37,732 nucleotides of DNA, from positions 1 through 37,732 of the forward strand of contig JARLIQ010000129.1 of NCBI GenBank assembly GCA_031291645.1, given 5' to 3'. The DNA is from Caulobacteraceae bacterium. GTDB taxonomy: Bacteria > Pseudomonadota > Alphaproteobacteria > Caulobacterales > Caulobacteraceae. Shown in pieces: positions 21,061 through 28,339 of this stretch. The notes below the pieces were generated by a model, which was not told the origin of the DNA, searched no databases, and saw only the letters and a program-made list of their open reading frames with translations. Each line of letters opens with the position of its first letter. Positions within the stretch are counted from its first letter, which is position 1. The position numbers and the translations under genes were made by a program.

Positions 21061-21938
21061 TGCAACGCTTCGGACATCTGGCCCAGCGGCTGCTGAACGC
21101 GCCGCTGGCCATCCATCCGCGCAAGGCGGAGGTGATCGTCGCGGCCCTCGCCGATCGGCTGAACATCGCCGTGGTCCACATGGCCGATCCGGCCGAGGAA
21201 GACTACGACTTCACCAGCCCGCGTCGCGGCCGCCCCGCCGACCGAAACGCCGATCCCGGCTACGACGTGCTTGGCGGCGTCGCCCTGATCCCGGTCGCCG
21301 GGACCTTGGTGCAGAAGACGGGCGCGGTGCGGCCCTGGAGCGGCATGACCGGCTATGACGGCCTGCGCCAGGCCTTCCTGACCGCCGTGGTCGATCCGGC
21401 GGCGAAGGCGATCGTCTTCGACGTCGACAGCCCGGGCGGCGAGGTCGCCGGCTGTTTCGACCTGGTCGACGCCATCCACCAGGCGCGCGGCGAGAAGCCG
21501 ATCGCAGCCGTGCTCAACGAGGTCGCGTTCTCCGCCGCCTACGCCCTCGTCAGCGCGGTGGACCCGGGCCGGATCTATGTTCCGCGCACGGGCGGCGTCG
21601 GATCGATCGGCGTGATCGCCATGCACGTTGACTGGTCCGAGGCGATCGCCCAGGCGGGCATCAAGCCGACCCTGATCACCTTCGGCGAGAAGAAGGCTGA
21701 CGGCCGCCCCGAGATCCCGCTGTCCGCCGGCGCGCTCAAGGATCTGCAGGTCGACATCGACGCCCTGGGCGAACTGTTCGTCGAGACCGTCGCCCGCAAC
21801 CGCGACCTCTCGGTCAAGGCCGTCCGCGACATGCAGGCGGCCACCTATCTCGGCGCCGCCGGCGTCCGAGCCGGCCTCGCCGACGCCGTCATGGCGCCGT
21901 CCGACGCCTTCCGCGCCCTGCTCGCCGAGCTGGGCTGA
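21060..21938 (+). CDS. Prohead protease, S49 (SppA-like) family
   Basis: A 292-aa protein. VLGGVALIPVAGTLVQKTGA (about 70-89) and FDVDSPGGEVAGCFDLVDAI (about 120-139) are S49 core strands. VLNEVAFSAAYALVSA places the nucleophile at Ser158, and FGEKKADGRPEIPLS places the general-base lysine at 211 or 212, about 53 residues later as in SppA. TGGVGSIGVIAMHVD is the conserved glycine-rich turn. It corresponds to lambda gpC and would process capsid components during maturation. The next gene encodes the likely scaffold. Confidence 0.93.
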   Translation: MQRFGHLAQRLLNAPLAIHPRKAEVIVAALADRLNIAVVHMADPAEEDYDFTSPRRGRPADRNADPGYDVLGGVALIPVAGTLVQKTGAVRPWSGMTGYDGLRQAFLTAVVDPAAKAIVFDVDSPGGEVAGCFDLVDAIHQARGEKPIAAVLNEVAFSAAYALVSAVDPGRIYVPRTGGVGSIGVIAMHVDWSEAIAQAGIKPTLITFGEKKADGRPEIPLSAGALKDLQVDIDALGELFVETVARNRDLSVKAVRDMQAATYLGAAGVRAGLADAVMAPSDAFRALLAELG

Positions 21939-21966
21939 CCCCAAGCCGCCTTTGGAGGGCGAGACC

Positions 21967-22626
21967 ATGAATTATTCCGCTCGGGCGGGCGCTGGCGCCT
22001 CGCCGTACGCGCATCTGCTGTCCGCCCTGACCGGCGGCAAGGCCAAGGCCGCCGCGGCGGTCGCCGCCGCCGAGGATGAGGACGAGGACGGCAAGGACAA
22101 GGCCGCCGCCGCCGCCGAGGACGGCGACGGCGAGGACGACGAGGACGGCAAGGACAAAAAGTCCAAGAAGGCCAAGAGGGCCAAGGCCGACGACGACAAC
22201 GATCCCGACATGGCCGAGGACGACGACGGCGAGGGTGACGAGGACGGCAAGGACAAGACGTCCAGGAAGGCCAAAAAGGCCAAGGCCGAAGACGACAACG
22301 AAGAGGGCGGCGACGACTACGAGGAGGGCCGCAAGGCCGAGCGCGCCCGTTGGGCTTCGGTCCTGAAGTCGCCCGCGGCCTCCGGCGGCCGGCTCGCGGC
22401 GGCCTGCGAGATGCTGGCGGGCACCGGCATGTCGTCCAAGACCATCGTCCGCACCCTGACCGCCCTGCCGGTTGCGCCCCCGGCCGGCGTCGGCGGCCTG
22501 CAAAACCGAATGAGCGGGGTGGCGCAACCCCGCGTCGGCGCGGACGGCGGCGCGCCGTCCAGCGAGGTCGATAGCTTCGCCGCGGAGATGGCCGCGGCCG
22601 CCGCCGCGGTCCGCGGCGCCAAGTAG
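21967..22626 (+). CDS. Probable capsid scaffold protein
   Basis: A 219-aa protein starting MNYSARAGAGASPYAHLLSA. Residues about 35-120 are a highly charged Asp/Glu/Lys tract with recurring DEDGKDK units. The C-terminus has a helical segment (EGRKAERARWASVLKSPAAS, then LAAACEMLAGTGMSSKTIVR). Position between S49 protease and decoration/capsid genes, together with the charged composition, suggests a scaffold like lambda Nu3, probably degraded by the protease. In lambda the scaffold shares frame with the protease; here it is a separate gene. GGAGGG upstream of ATG 21967 sets the start. Confidence 0.75.
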   Translation: MNYSARAGAGASPYAHLLSALTGGKAKAAAAVAAAEDEDEDGKDKAAAAAEDGDGEDDEDGKDKKSKKAKRAKADDDNDPDMAEDDDGEGDEDGKDKTSRKAKKAKAEDDNEEGGDDYEEGRKAERARWASVLKSPAASGGRLAAACEMLAGTGMSSKTIVRTLTALPVAPPAGVGGLQNRMSGVAQPRVGADGGAPSSEVDSFAAEMAAAAAAVRGAK

Positions 22627-22676
22627 CCGCCTGCGCCTCCCGCTCTCGTCTTTCACCTTCCTAGGAGGTCATTGCC

Positions 22677-23354
22677 ATGACCCTGAACACCAATACCTTG
22701 GGCGACAACCCGTTTCAGCCGGGCGTCGTCCGGGATACCTACGTTCCCGATCAGCTGATCGCCGGCCAGTTCCCGCTCGAAACCCAGCCGGTCGTCCTGG
22801 GCGCCGGCGCGCTCAAGCGCGGGACCGTGCTGGGCGCCAAGAGCGCTCAGGGCGTCGTCGCCGTTGCCGGGACCAACACCGGCAACGGGACTGTCGGCAG
22901 CCTCTCGCGCGGCGCCGGCGCCCTGCAGGGCAACTATGTCCTGACCGCGACCACGGCGACCAACTTCACGGTCACCGACCCCGAGGGCAACGCCCTGCCG
23001 GCCGCCACGGTGGGCACGGCCTATTCCCAGTCCGGCATCAACTTCACCATCACCGCCGGTGGGACCGCCTTCGTCGCGGGCGACAGCTTCACCCTCGAGT
23101 CGTTCGACGCCACCGGCCAGTACATCACCTCGGTGGCCACGGCGGTCGATGGCTCCCAGACGCCGACGGCGATCCTTATCGACGACGCCGACGCCACAGC
23201 GGGACCGGTCACTGCCGGGGTCTACCTGACCGGCGAGTTCAATGGACACAAGATGATCTACGACGCGTCGTGGACCCTCGCCACGCTGCGCGCCGCCCTG
23301 CGGCCGTCCAGCATCTTCGTGAAGGACACGGTCTCGGCGTCTGACCCGACCTGA
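22677..23354 (+). CDS. Head decoration protein, gpD-like, with a beta-sandwich insertion
   Basis: A 225-aa protein, about twice the length of lambda gpD (110 aa). The ends match gpD-like proteins: PVVLGAGALKRGTVLGAKSA near the start, and AGPVTAGVYLTGEFNGHKMI, then YDASWTLATLRAALRPSSIF, at the end. Residues about 65-145 are an inserted repeat-like domain (GNYVLTATTATNFTVTDPEG, then INFTITAGGTAFVAGDSFTL), seen in other phage decoration proteins. It would stabilise the capsid from outside. AGGAGG precedes ATG 22677. Confidence 0.87.
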   Translation: MTLNTNTLGDNPFQPGVVRDTYVPDQLIAGQFPLETQPVVLGAGALKRGTVLGAKSAQGVVAVAGTNTGNGTVGSLSRGAGALQGNYVLTATTATNFTVTDPEGNALPAATVGTAYSQSGINFTITAGGTAFVAGDSFTLESFDATGQYITSVATAVDGSQTPTAILIDDADATAGPVTAGVYLTGEFNGHKMIYDASWTLATLRAALRPSSIFVKDTVSASDPT

Positions 23355-23424
23355 TCTCTTTCGCTCACCCGGGCCCGCCGTGGCGGAGCCGTTCTCACAC
23401 ACCCTTTGATGAGGATGAACCGCC

Positions 23425-24483
23425 ATGGCGGCCGATTCGATTTCCTATGACACGGCGAAACTGATCGCCGTCATCCCCAACCTGAAGAAGGCCCAGAAGT
23501 GGCTGGCCAACACCTTCTTCAACGGCATGATCGAATTCGACACCGAAGAGGTGGCGATCGACACCGACGTCGGCAAGCGCCGCCTGGCGCCCTTCGTCAG
23601 CCCCCTGGTCGAAGGCCGCATGGTCGAGGCGCGGCGCGTCCAGACCGACAAGTTCAAGCCCGCCTACGTCAAGGACAAGCGCGCGCCGGACCTGCGCCGT
23701 CCCGTCCGCCGCATGATCGGCGAGCGGATCGGCGGCGAGCTGACCCCGCGCCAGCGCGCCCTGGCCAACCTGCAGTTCGAGATGGAAGACCAGATCGACA
23801 TGATCGATCGCCGCCTCGAATGGATGGCCAGCACCGTCCTGCAGGCGGGCACGATCACCATCGCCGGCGAAGGCTTCCCGACCACCATCATCGACTTCGG
23901 CCGCGATCCGGCGCTGACCCTGGCGCTGACCGGTTCGAACGTCTGGGGCTACGCCTCCAACTTCGACGCCTCGGGCCACGACCCGCTGCCGCCGGCCAAC
24001 CTCGATACCTGGCAGGCCCTGGTGCTGAAGAAGTCGGGCGCGGTGATGACCGACATCGTCTTCACCAACAAGTCCTGGAACCTGTTCAAGAACGGCTCCG
24101 GTGTCCAGGCGGCGATCAACTATCCGTCGCTGAACCCGTCGGGCAACATCATCAACCCCGGCGCGCAGATCCAACGCGGGGCCGTGCTCAAGGGCTACTG
24201 GGGCCAGTATCGCCTCTGGCTGTACAATGACTGGTACGTCGACGTGAACGACGTCGAACAGCCGATGATCCCCGACGGCTACGTCATCATGTGCGGCCCG
24301 GATATCATGGGCACCCAGTCGTTCGGCGTCATCCTCGACGAGGACGTCGGCTACGGCCCCATGGCCTACGCGCCCAAGACCTGGGTCATCCCCGATCCGT
24401 CGCAACGCCTGATCATGATGCAGTCGGCGCCGCTGCTGATCCCCGGCCGCGTCAACGCGATGCTGGCGGCCAAGGTCGCCTAA
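23425..24483 (+). CDS. Major capsid protein, lambda gpE type
   Basis: A 352-aa protein, close to lambda gpE (341 aa). Recognisable segments are KKAQKWLANTFFNGMIEFDT, EEVAIDTDVGKRRLAPFVSP, TDKFKPAYVKDKRAPDLRRP, TPRQRALANLQFEMEDQIDM and a C-terminal PSQRLIMMQSAPLLIPGRVN. HK97-fold shell protein. It follows the decoration gene by 70 nt and is preceded by GAGGATG. A near-perfect 27-bp palindrome follows its stop. Confidence 0.94.
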   Translation: MAADSISYDTAKLIAVIPNLKKAQKWLANTFFNGMIEFDTEEVAIDTDVGKRRLAPFVSPLVEGRMVEARRVQTDKFKPAYVKDKRAPDLRRPVRRMIGERIGGELTPRQRALANLQFEMEDQIDMIDRRLEWMASTVLQAGTITIAGEGFPTTIIDFGRDPALTLALTGSNVWGYASNFDASGHDPLPPANLDTWQALVLKKSGAVMTDIVFTNKSWNLFKNGSGVQAAINYPSLNPSGNIINPGAQIQRGAVLKGYWGQYRLWLYNDWYVDVNDVEQPMIPDGYVIMCGPDIMGTQSFGVILDEDVGYGPMAYAPKTWVIPDPSQRLIMMQSAPLLIPGRVNAMLAAKVA

Positions 24484-24490
24484 CGCCGCT

Positions 24491-24517
24491 CCGGTCGCGA
24501 ACCCGGTTCGCGGCCGG
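24491..24517. repeat. Long palindrome after the capsid gene, containing GAACCCGGTTC site 6
   Basis: CCGGTCGCGAACC, C, GGTTCGCGGCCGG: 13-bp arms with one T opposite G (a G-U pair in RNA). It is the most extended of the dispersed palindromes and the only one placed between two head genes outside any likely frame. It could form an mRNA hairpin 8 nt after the capsid stop. Confidence 0.7.
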
Positions 24518-24547
24518 ACCCTTCATCCCGCTCAAGGAACAGAAACC

Positions 24548-24853
24548 ATGGCGAACGACATCACCGCCGTCGTGCAGCGCGGCCGCTCGGTCTGGATGCA
24601 CGAGGGCTCCATCACCGTCGGCAAGGGCGACAAGGCGCGCCAGATCCCGGTCGAAGACCAGCAGGTCGCGATGCCTGGCGACAAGATCACCCTCCCGGCC
24701 AGGGACATGCAGCCCCTGATCGACCACGGCTTCGTCAAGATCGAGGTCAATCCCGAGCTACCGAAGTCGGTCACCGAAGGCCCGAAGGTGATCCAGGAGG
24801 GCGAGAACGCTCCCAAGGTCACGATCGAGGTGGCCGCCGGCGCGGCTGAATAG
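24548..24853 (+). CDS. Hypothetical head protein (101 aa)
   Basis: The start is MANDITAVVQRGRSVWMHEG, followed by SITVGKGDKARQIPVEDQQV, MPGDKITLPARDMQPLIDHG, FVKIEV and a charged, flexible tail. The beta-rich first 60 residues suggest a small barrel. Its position between capsid and FII-like connector corresponds to lambda FI, but I see no sequence similarity. AAGGAAC precedes the start. Confidence 0.75.
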   Translation: MANDITAVVQRGRSVWMHEGSITVGKGDKARQIPVEDQQVAMPGDKITLPARDMQPLIDHGFVKIEVNPELPKSVTEGPKVIQEGENAPKVTIEVAAGAAE

Positions 24854-24864
24854 GCCGCGCGGCG

Positions 24865-25242
24865 ATGTCCACGTGGAGCGATCAGGCCGACCAGCTGAAC
24901 GCGGACTGCTTCGCCGTGTTCGGCGAGGCGGACCCCGACGCGGACCCGTCCGGGCCTGACCTCAGGCCGCTCTACATCCCGGTCGCCGGCGCCCCCTTCC
25001 GCCTCAACGGGGTGTTCGACGAGGCGTTCCTAGCCGAGAACATCAACGATTCCACGTCGGATTTCTCGACCGTCGACCCGGTGTTCGGCGTGCGACTGGC
25101 AGACTTCCCCGCCGGCCTCGCGCCGGGCGCCGACGACAAGCTGTTCGTCCCCCGCAAGAACACCACCTACGTCGTCCGCAACGACCGACCGGACGGGCGA
25201 GGCTGGGTGCTGCTCGACCTGCTCAAGGTGTCGAGCCCGTGA
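24865..25242 (+). CDS. Head-tail connector, gpFII-like
   Basis: A 125-aa protein, similar in length to lambda gpFII (117 aa). The order STWSDQADQLNADCFAVFGE, PLYIPVAGAPFRLNGVFDEA, FGVRLADFPAGLAPGADDKL and TYVVRNDRPDGRGWVLLDL fits the FII/phage-attachment family: a small beta-barrel that caps the head to receive the tail. The start is not preceded by a clear ribosome binding site. The stop overlaps a GTG start (GTGA). Confidence 0.83.
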   Translation: MSTWSDQADQLNADCFAVFGEADPDADPSGPDLRPLYIPVAGAPFRLNGVFDEAFLAENINDSTSDFSTVDPVFGVRLADFPAGLAPGADDKLFVPRKNTTYVVRNDRPDGRGWVLLDLLKVSSP

Positions 25243-25745
25243 CCACGACCGCCAAGCTGGTCCGCCTGACCGTCGAGGCCCTGCGCGCAGCGCGCACGGA
25301 TGCGGGCGACCGGGTCTATTCGCCAGGCGACTGGCCGACCAAGACCAGCATCCTGCCGGTGCTGCTGGTCCAGGCCCGGCGCGACGACAAGGTCAGCCAG
25401 GGCCGCGGCTCGATCGCCTTCACCACCACCTCGACCGTGCGGATCACCGGCCGGGTGGACGCGACCGGCGCGCCGGCCGACGCGGGCGGCGAGCACGCTG
25501 AGGATCGGCTGTGGCGGCTGCAGCGCCAGGCCGAACGCGCGGTGATCAATGCGGACGGCATCGCGCCGCTGCTGCAGCAGTTCCCGACCATCCGCACCGA
25601 GATCGGCTTCAATTCCGAAGGCCAGCTCCAGCTCGGCGAGTTCGTGATGGAAATCGCCATGGAATATTTCCAGGGCCCGGAAGACTTCTTCGAGACGCCG
25701 ACGACCGACATCACCGGCTTCGACGTCACCCTGCCCCAGACCTGA
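25239..25745 (+). CDS. Tail terminator / completion protein
   Basis: Starts with GTG at 25239 overlapping the previous stop (GTGA); 168 aa. Segments AKLVRLTVEALRAARTDAGD, VLLVQARRDDKVSQGRGSIA, TTSTVRITGRVDATG and LGEFVMEIAMEYFQGPEDFF are typical of tail terminators that form the ring where the tail tube ends and joins the connector. It stands between the connector and DUF2635-like genes, the usual place in Mu-like tails. Exact family is uncertain. Confidence 0.72.
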   Translation: MTTTAKLVRLTVEALRAARTDAGDRVYSPGDWPTKTSILPVLLVQARRDDKVSQGRGSIAFTTTSTVRITGRVDATGAPADAGGEHAEDRLWRLQRQAERAVINADGIAPLLQQFPTIRTEIGFNSEGQLQLGEFVMEIAMEYFQGPEDFFETPTTDITGFDVTLPQT

Positions 25746-25804
25746 TCGCGCGCGCCCGCGCGCCGTCCATCCAGCCGCGCACGCCGTGCGCCGGGAGCGC
25801 CGCC

Positions 25805-26062
25805 ATGTGGGTCAAGAACGCCGAGGGCCTGCGGGTCCGCGACTACCGCACCTATCAGCTCTGGCCCGACGGCGAGCCCCAGCAACTGCCGGACGGCGAC
25901 CTGGTGATCGCCCAGCTGATGGCCTTCGGCGACGTCGTCGCCTGCGACCCGCCCGCGCCGCCGGCCCCCGCGCCGGCCAAGGCCGCGGCCGCTTCCTCCG
26001 CCCCGGCGTCCGCGCCGGCGTCTTCTGAACCCGTCGTCGATCCGAAAGGGGCTGATCAGTGA
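25805..26062 (+). CDS. DUF2635-like small tail protein (85 aa)
   Basis: MWVKNAEGLRVRDYRTYQLW, then LPDGDLVIAQLMAFGDVVAC, matches the DUF2635 layout (M-x-V-K-x-A-x-G-x-x-V-R ... W-x-R-x-x-x-x-G-D-V). DUF2635 genes sit directly before tail sheath genes in Mu-like phages. The C-terminal 35 residues are an Ala/Pro/Ser tail. GGGAG precedes the ATG. The stop overlaps the sheath GTG start (GTGA). Confidence 0.75.
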   Translation: MWVKNAEGLRVRDYRTYQLWPDGEPQQLPDGDLVIAQLMAFGDVVACDPPAPPAPAPAKAAAASSAPASAPASSEPVVDPKGADQ

Positions 26063-27534
26063 CCCTCCCGTTCAAGCAGATCCCGGCCAACCTGCGCCTG
26101 CCCGGCTTCTACGCCGAGCTGGACCCCAGCAAGGCCAACAGCGCGGCGCAGAACCAGCGCACGCTGATCATCGGCCAGATCACGTCAGCCGGTGCGGCCG
26201 CGCCGAACGTGCCGCTGAAGTCAAACGGCGCGGCCGACGCCATCACCCAGGGTGGCGCCGGCTCGATGCTGGCGCTGATGACCTCGATCTATCGCCAGAA
26301 CGACGCCTTCGGCGAAGTCTGGTATCTGCCCCTGGCCGATGCGGCGGGCGCCGTGGCCGCGAGCGGCAGTGTCGCCTTCACCGGCCCCGCCACCGCGGCC
26401 GGGACGCTGGCCCTCTACGTCGCCGGGACGAACCTGGCCGTCGCCGTCACTTCGGGCATGACGGCGAACGCCCTGGCGACCGCCGTGGCCGCCGCAGTCA
26501 CCGCCAGCCCGAACCTGCCGGTCACCGCGACGGCGACCACGTCCACCGTCACCATCACCGCGAAGAACGCGGGCCTGGCGGGCAACGACATCGACCTGCG
26601 GCTGAACTACCAAACCTCGGCGGGGGGTGAGGTGACGCCGGCCGGCATCGCCGCGACGATCACCGCCATGACTGGCGGGGCGACCAACCCGACCCTGACC
26701 ACGGCCCTGGCCGCCCTGGCCAACAAGTCCTTCGACTTCATCATCACGCCCTATGTCGACGCGACCTCGATCGGCGCCCTCTCGGGCGTGCTCTCGGACG
26801 CGGGCGGACGCTGGTCCTGGAATTCGGCGCTCTACGGCCACGTCTTCGGCGCCATCCGCGGAACTTCGGGCGCGTTGACCACCTTCGGCCTGACGCTGAA
26901 CGACCAGCACACCACCTTCATGGGCTTCTACGACAGCCCAACCCCGAACTGGCTGTGGGCGGCGGCGTTCGGCGCGGCGGCGGTCAGCCTGCGGGCCGAC
27001 CCCGGCACGCCGCTGCAGACCCTCACCCTGCAGGGCGTCCTCGCGCCGCCGATCCAGTCGCGGTTCCTGGCGGGCGTGCGCAACGGCCTGCTGTTCGACG
27101 GCATCTCGACCTTCACCGTCACCAGCGGCGTCGTGGCGATCGAGAACCTGATCACCACCTACCAGCTGAACGCCCAGGGGGTGGCCGACAACAGCTATCT
27201 CGAGGTCGAGACGATGTTCGTCCTGGCCTACGTCCTGCGCGACCTGGCGGCCTTCGTCGCCGGCAGCTACGGCCGCATCAAGCTGGCGGCCGACGGAACC
27301 CGGTTCGCGCCGGGCTCCAACATCACGACCCCCTCGATCGTGCGGGCGGACATCATCGCCCGCTACCAGCAGCTCGAGTACCAGGGCTACGTCCAGCAGT
27401 CGGCCGCCTTCGCCGCCGGCCTGACCGTGCAGCAGAACGCCAACAATCCCGGCCGCCTGGACGTCCTCTACGGGCCGATCCTGATCCAGCAGCTGCGGAC
27501 CATGGCCTTCCTCATCCAATTCCGTAACTTCTAG
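26059..27534 (+). CDS. Contractile tail sheath protein, Mu gpL-like
   Basis: A 491-aa protein with GTG start overlapping the preceding stop. The N-terminus FKQIPANLRLPGFYAELDPS, then KANSAAQNQRTLIIGQITSA, is the signature of Mu gpL sheaths. The C-terminal domain (SNITTPSIVRADIIARYQQL, then NNPGRLDVLYGPILIQQLRT) matches the conserved sheath end. A middle beta-rich insertion (about 105-205) contains Thr/Ala-rich strands. This protein shows the phage is a myovirus. A GAACCCGGTTC palindrome lies at 27296. Confidence 0.94.
   Translation: MTLPFKQIPANLRLPGFYAELDPSKANSAAQNQRTLIIGQITSAGAAAPNVPLKSNGAADAITQGGAGSMLALMTSIYRQNDAFGEVWYLPLADAAGAVAASGSVAFTGPATAAGTLALYVAGTNLAVAVTSGMTANALATAVAAAVTASPNLPVTATATTSTVTITAKNAGLAGNDIDLRLNYQTSAGGEVTPAGIAATITAMTGGATNPTLTTALAALANKSFDFIITPYVDATSIGALSGVLSDAGGRWSWNSALYGHVFGAIRGTSGALTTFGLTLNDQHTTFMGFYDSPTPNWLWAAAFGAAAVSLRADPGTPLQTLTLQGVLAPPIQSRFLAGVRNGLLFDGISTFTVTSGVVAIENLITTYQLNAQGVADNSYLEVETMFVLAYVLRDLAAFVAGSYGRIKLAADGTRFAPGSNITTPSIVRADIIARYQQLEYQGYVQQSAAFAAGLTVQQNANNPGRLDVLYGPILIQQLRTMAFLIQFRNF
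27296..27306. repeat. Dispersed palindrome GAACCCGGTTC, site 7
   Basis: Within the sheath gene, read in the frame GGA-ACC-CGG-TTC (GTRF), a different frame from the EPGS reading at other sites. Confidence 0.58.
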
Positions 27535-27545
27535 GAGCGCACGCA

Positions 27546-27914
27546 ATGGCCGGTCCAAACCGCCTCGCGGGCCAGGCGACGCTCTCCGTCGCCGGCCAGA
27601 CCTACATGATCGTGGGCGAACTGACCTATCGGGTGAACGACTTCACGGTCGAGACCCTGAAGGGCCAGGACGGGATCCACGGCACCAAGGAAATGGCCCA
27701 GACGGGCATGATCAAGGCCAAACTGCGCGACTCCGGGTCCATCTCGGTCTCCAGCCTGGCCGCCATGCGCGATGTCAACGTCGTCGCCCAGCTGGCCAAC
27801 GGCAAGGTCGTCTCGGGCAACGACATGTGGCGGGTCGGCGAGCCGCCGGAGGTCAACACCGAAGACGGGACCTTCGACATCGAATGGGAAGGCCTCACGG
27901 TCTCGGAGAACTGA
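27546..27914 (+). CDS. Tail tube protein, Mu gpM-like
   Basis: A 122-aa protein: RLAGQATLSVAGQTYMIVGE, then LTYRVNDFTVETLKGQDGIH, then GTKEMAQTGMIKAKLRDSGS, ending TEDGTFDIEWEGLTVSEN. The order and length match Mu gpM-type tube proteins (about 118 aa), which stack as hexameric rings inside the sheath. TAGGAG lies upstream of the ATG. Directly after the sheath gene, as in Mu. Confidence 0.92.
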   Translation: MAGPNRLAGQATLSVAGQTYMIVGELTYRVNDFTVETLKGQDGIHGTKEMAQTGMIKAKLRDSGSISVSSLAAMRDVNVVAQLANGKVVSGNDMWRVGEPPEVNTEDGTFDIEWEGLTVSEN

Positions 27915-27917
27915 TCC

Positions 27918-28214
27918 ATGGCCACCCAAGACCAGATCGACGACCTGCCCGATACCTTCGAGCTGGCCCCGCGCAAGCCAATCGAGTTTGGCGGCCAGGC
28001 CTACACGGTCCTCGTCCTGCGCGAGCCGACGGCCGGCCAGCTGAAGGAGATCTCGCGCCTGTCGGACATGGAGGCGACGATCATGCTGCTGGCGCTCAGC
28101 GCCGGCGTGCCGCCCGGCGTGATCGAAAAGCTGGGCGCCCGCGACCTCGGCAAGGGGGCGGCGTTCCTGCAGTCTTTTACGCAAGACGCCCAGCCGACTG
28201 GCGACGACGACTGA
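27918..28214 (+). CDS. Tail assembly chaperone, zero-frame product (Mu gp41-like)
   Basis: A 98-aa protein: DDLPDTFELAPRKPIEFGGQ, then AYTVLVLREPTAGQLKEISR, then MLLALSAGVPPGVIEKLGAR. It fits Mu gp41/P2 gpE-type tail chaperones that coat the tape measure during assembly. Near its end the codons CAG-TCT-TTT-ACG contain a four-T stretch at 28175-28178, where the -1 frame takes over as the extended form. Confidence 0.85.
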   Translation: MATQDQIDDLPDTFELAPRKPIEFGGQAYTVLVLREPTAGQLKEISRLSDMEATIMLLALSAGVPPGVIEKLGARDLGKGAAFLQSFTQDAQPTGDDD

Positions 28215-28336
28215 TCGCGCTCGGCGTCTACTACGCCTGGGCCTCGCCCAGCGAGCTCGACCGGCTCACCTGGACCGAGATCAACGCCTACTACGCCGTC
28301 GCGATCGCGATGCTGAAGACATCCCCCAAGAGGTGA
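27918..28336 (+). CDS. Tail assembly chaperone, -1 frameshift extended product
   Basis: If ribosomes slip back one base at 28175-28178, the first 87 residues are joined to a 52-residue extension: YARRPADWRRRLIALGVYYA, then WASPSELDRLTWTEINAYYA, ending AIAMLKTSPKR. This frame has no usable start codon, has high third-position GC and codes for a typical GpE-prime/GT-like helical domain, so it is best explained by programmed frameshifting, as in lambda G/GT and P2 E/E-prime. Total about 139 aa. Confidence 0.75.
28175..28178 (+). other. Probable -1 ribosomal frameshift site
   Basis: TTTT: the P-site codon TTT (28176-28178) can re-pair perfectly with TTT at 28175-28177, after which TAC is read. 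It is a simple one-tRNA slip site rather than a perfect X-XXY-YYZ heptamer. Confidence 0.65.
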
Positions 28337-28339
28337 TCG

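Noticed and set aside
22076..22366. Thr/Arg-rich plus-strand frame inside the scaffold gene
   Set aside because: It only reflects the GAC/GAG/AAG repeats of the acidic tract read in another frame.
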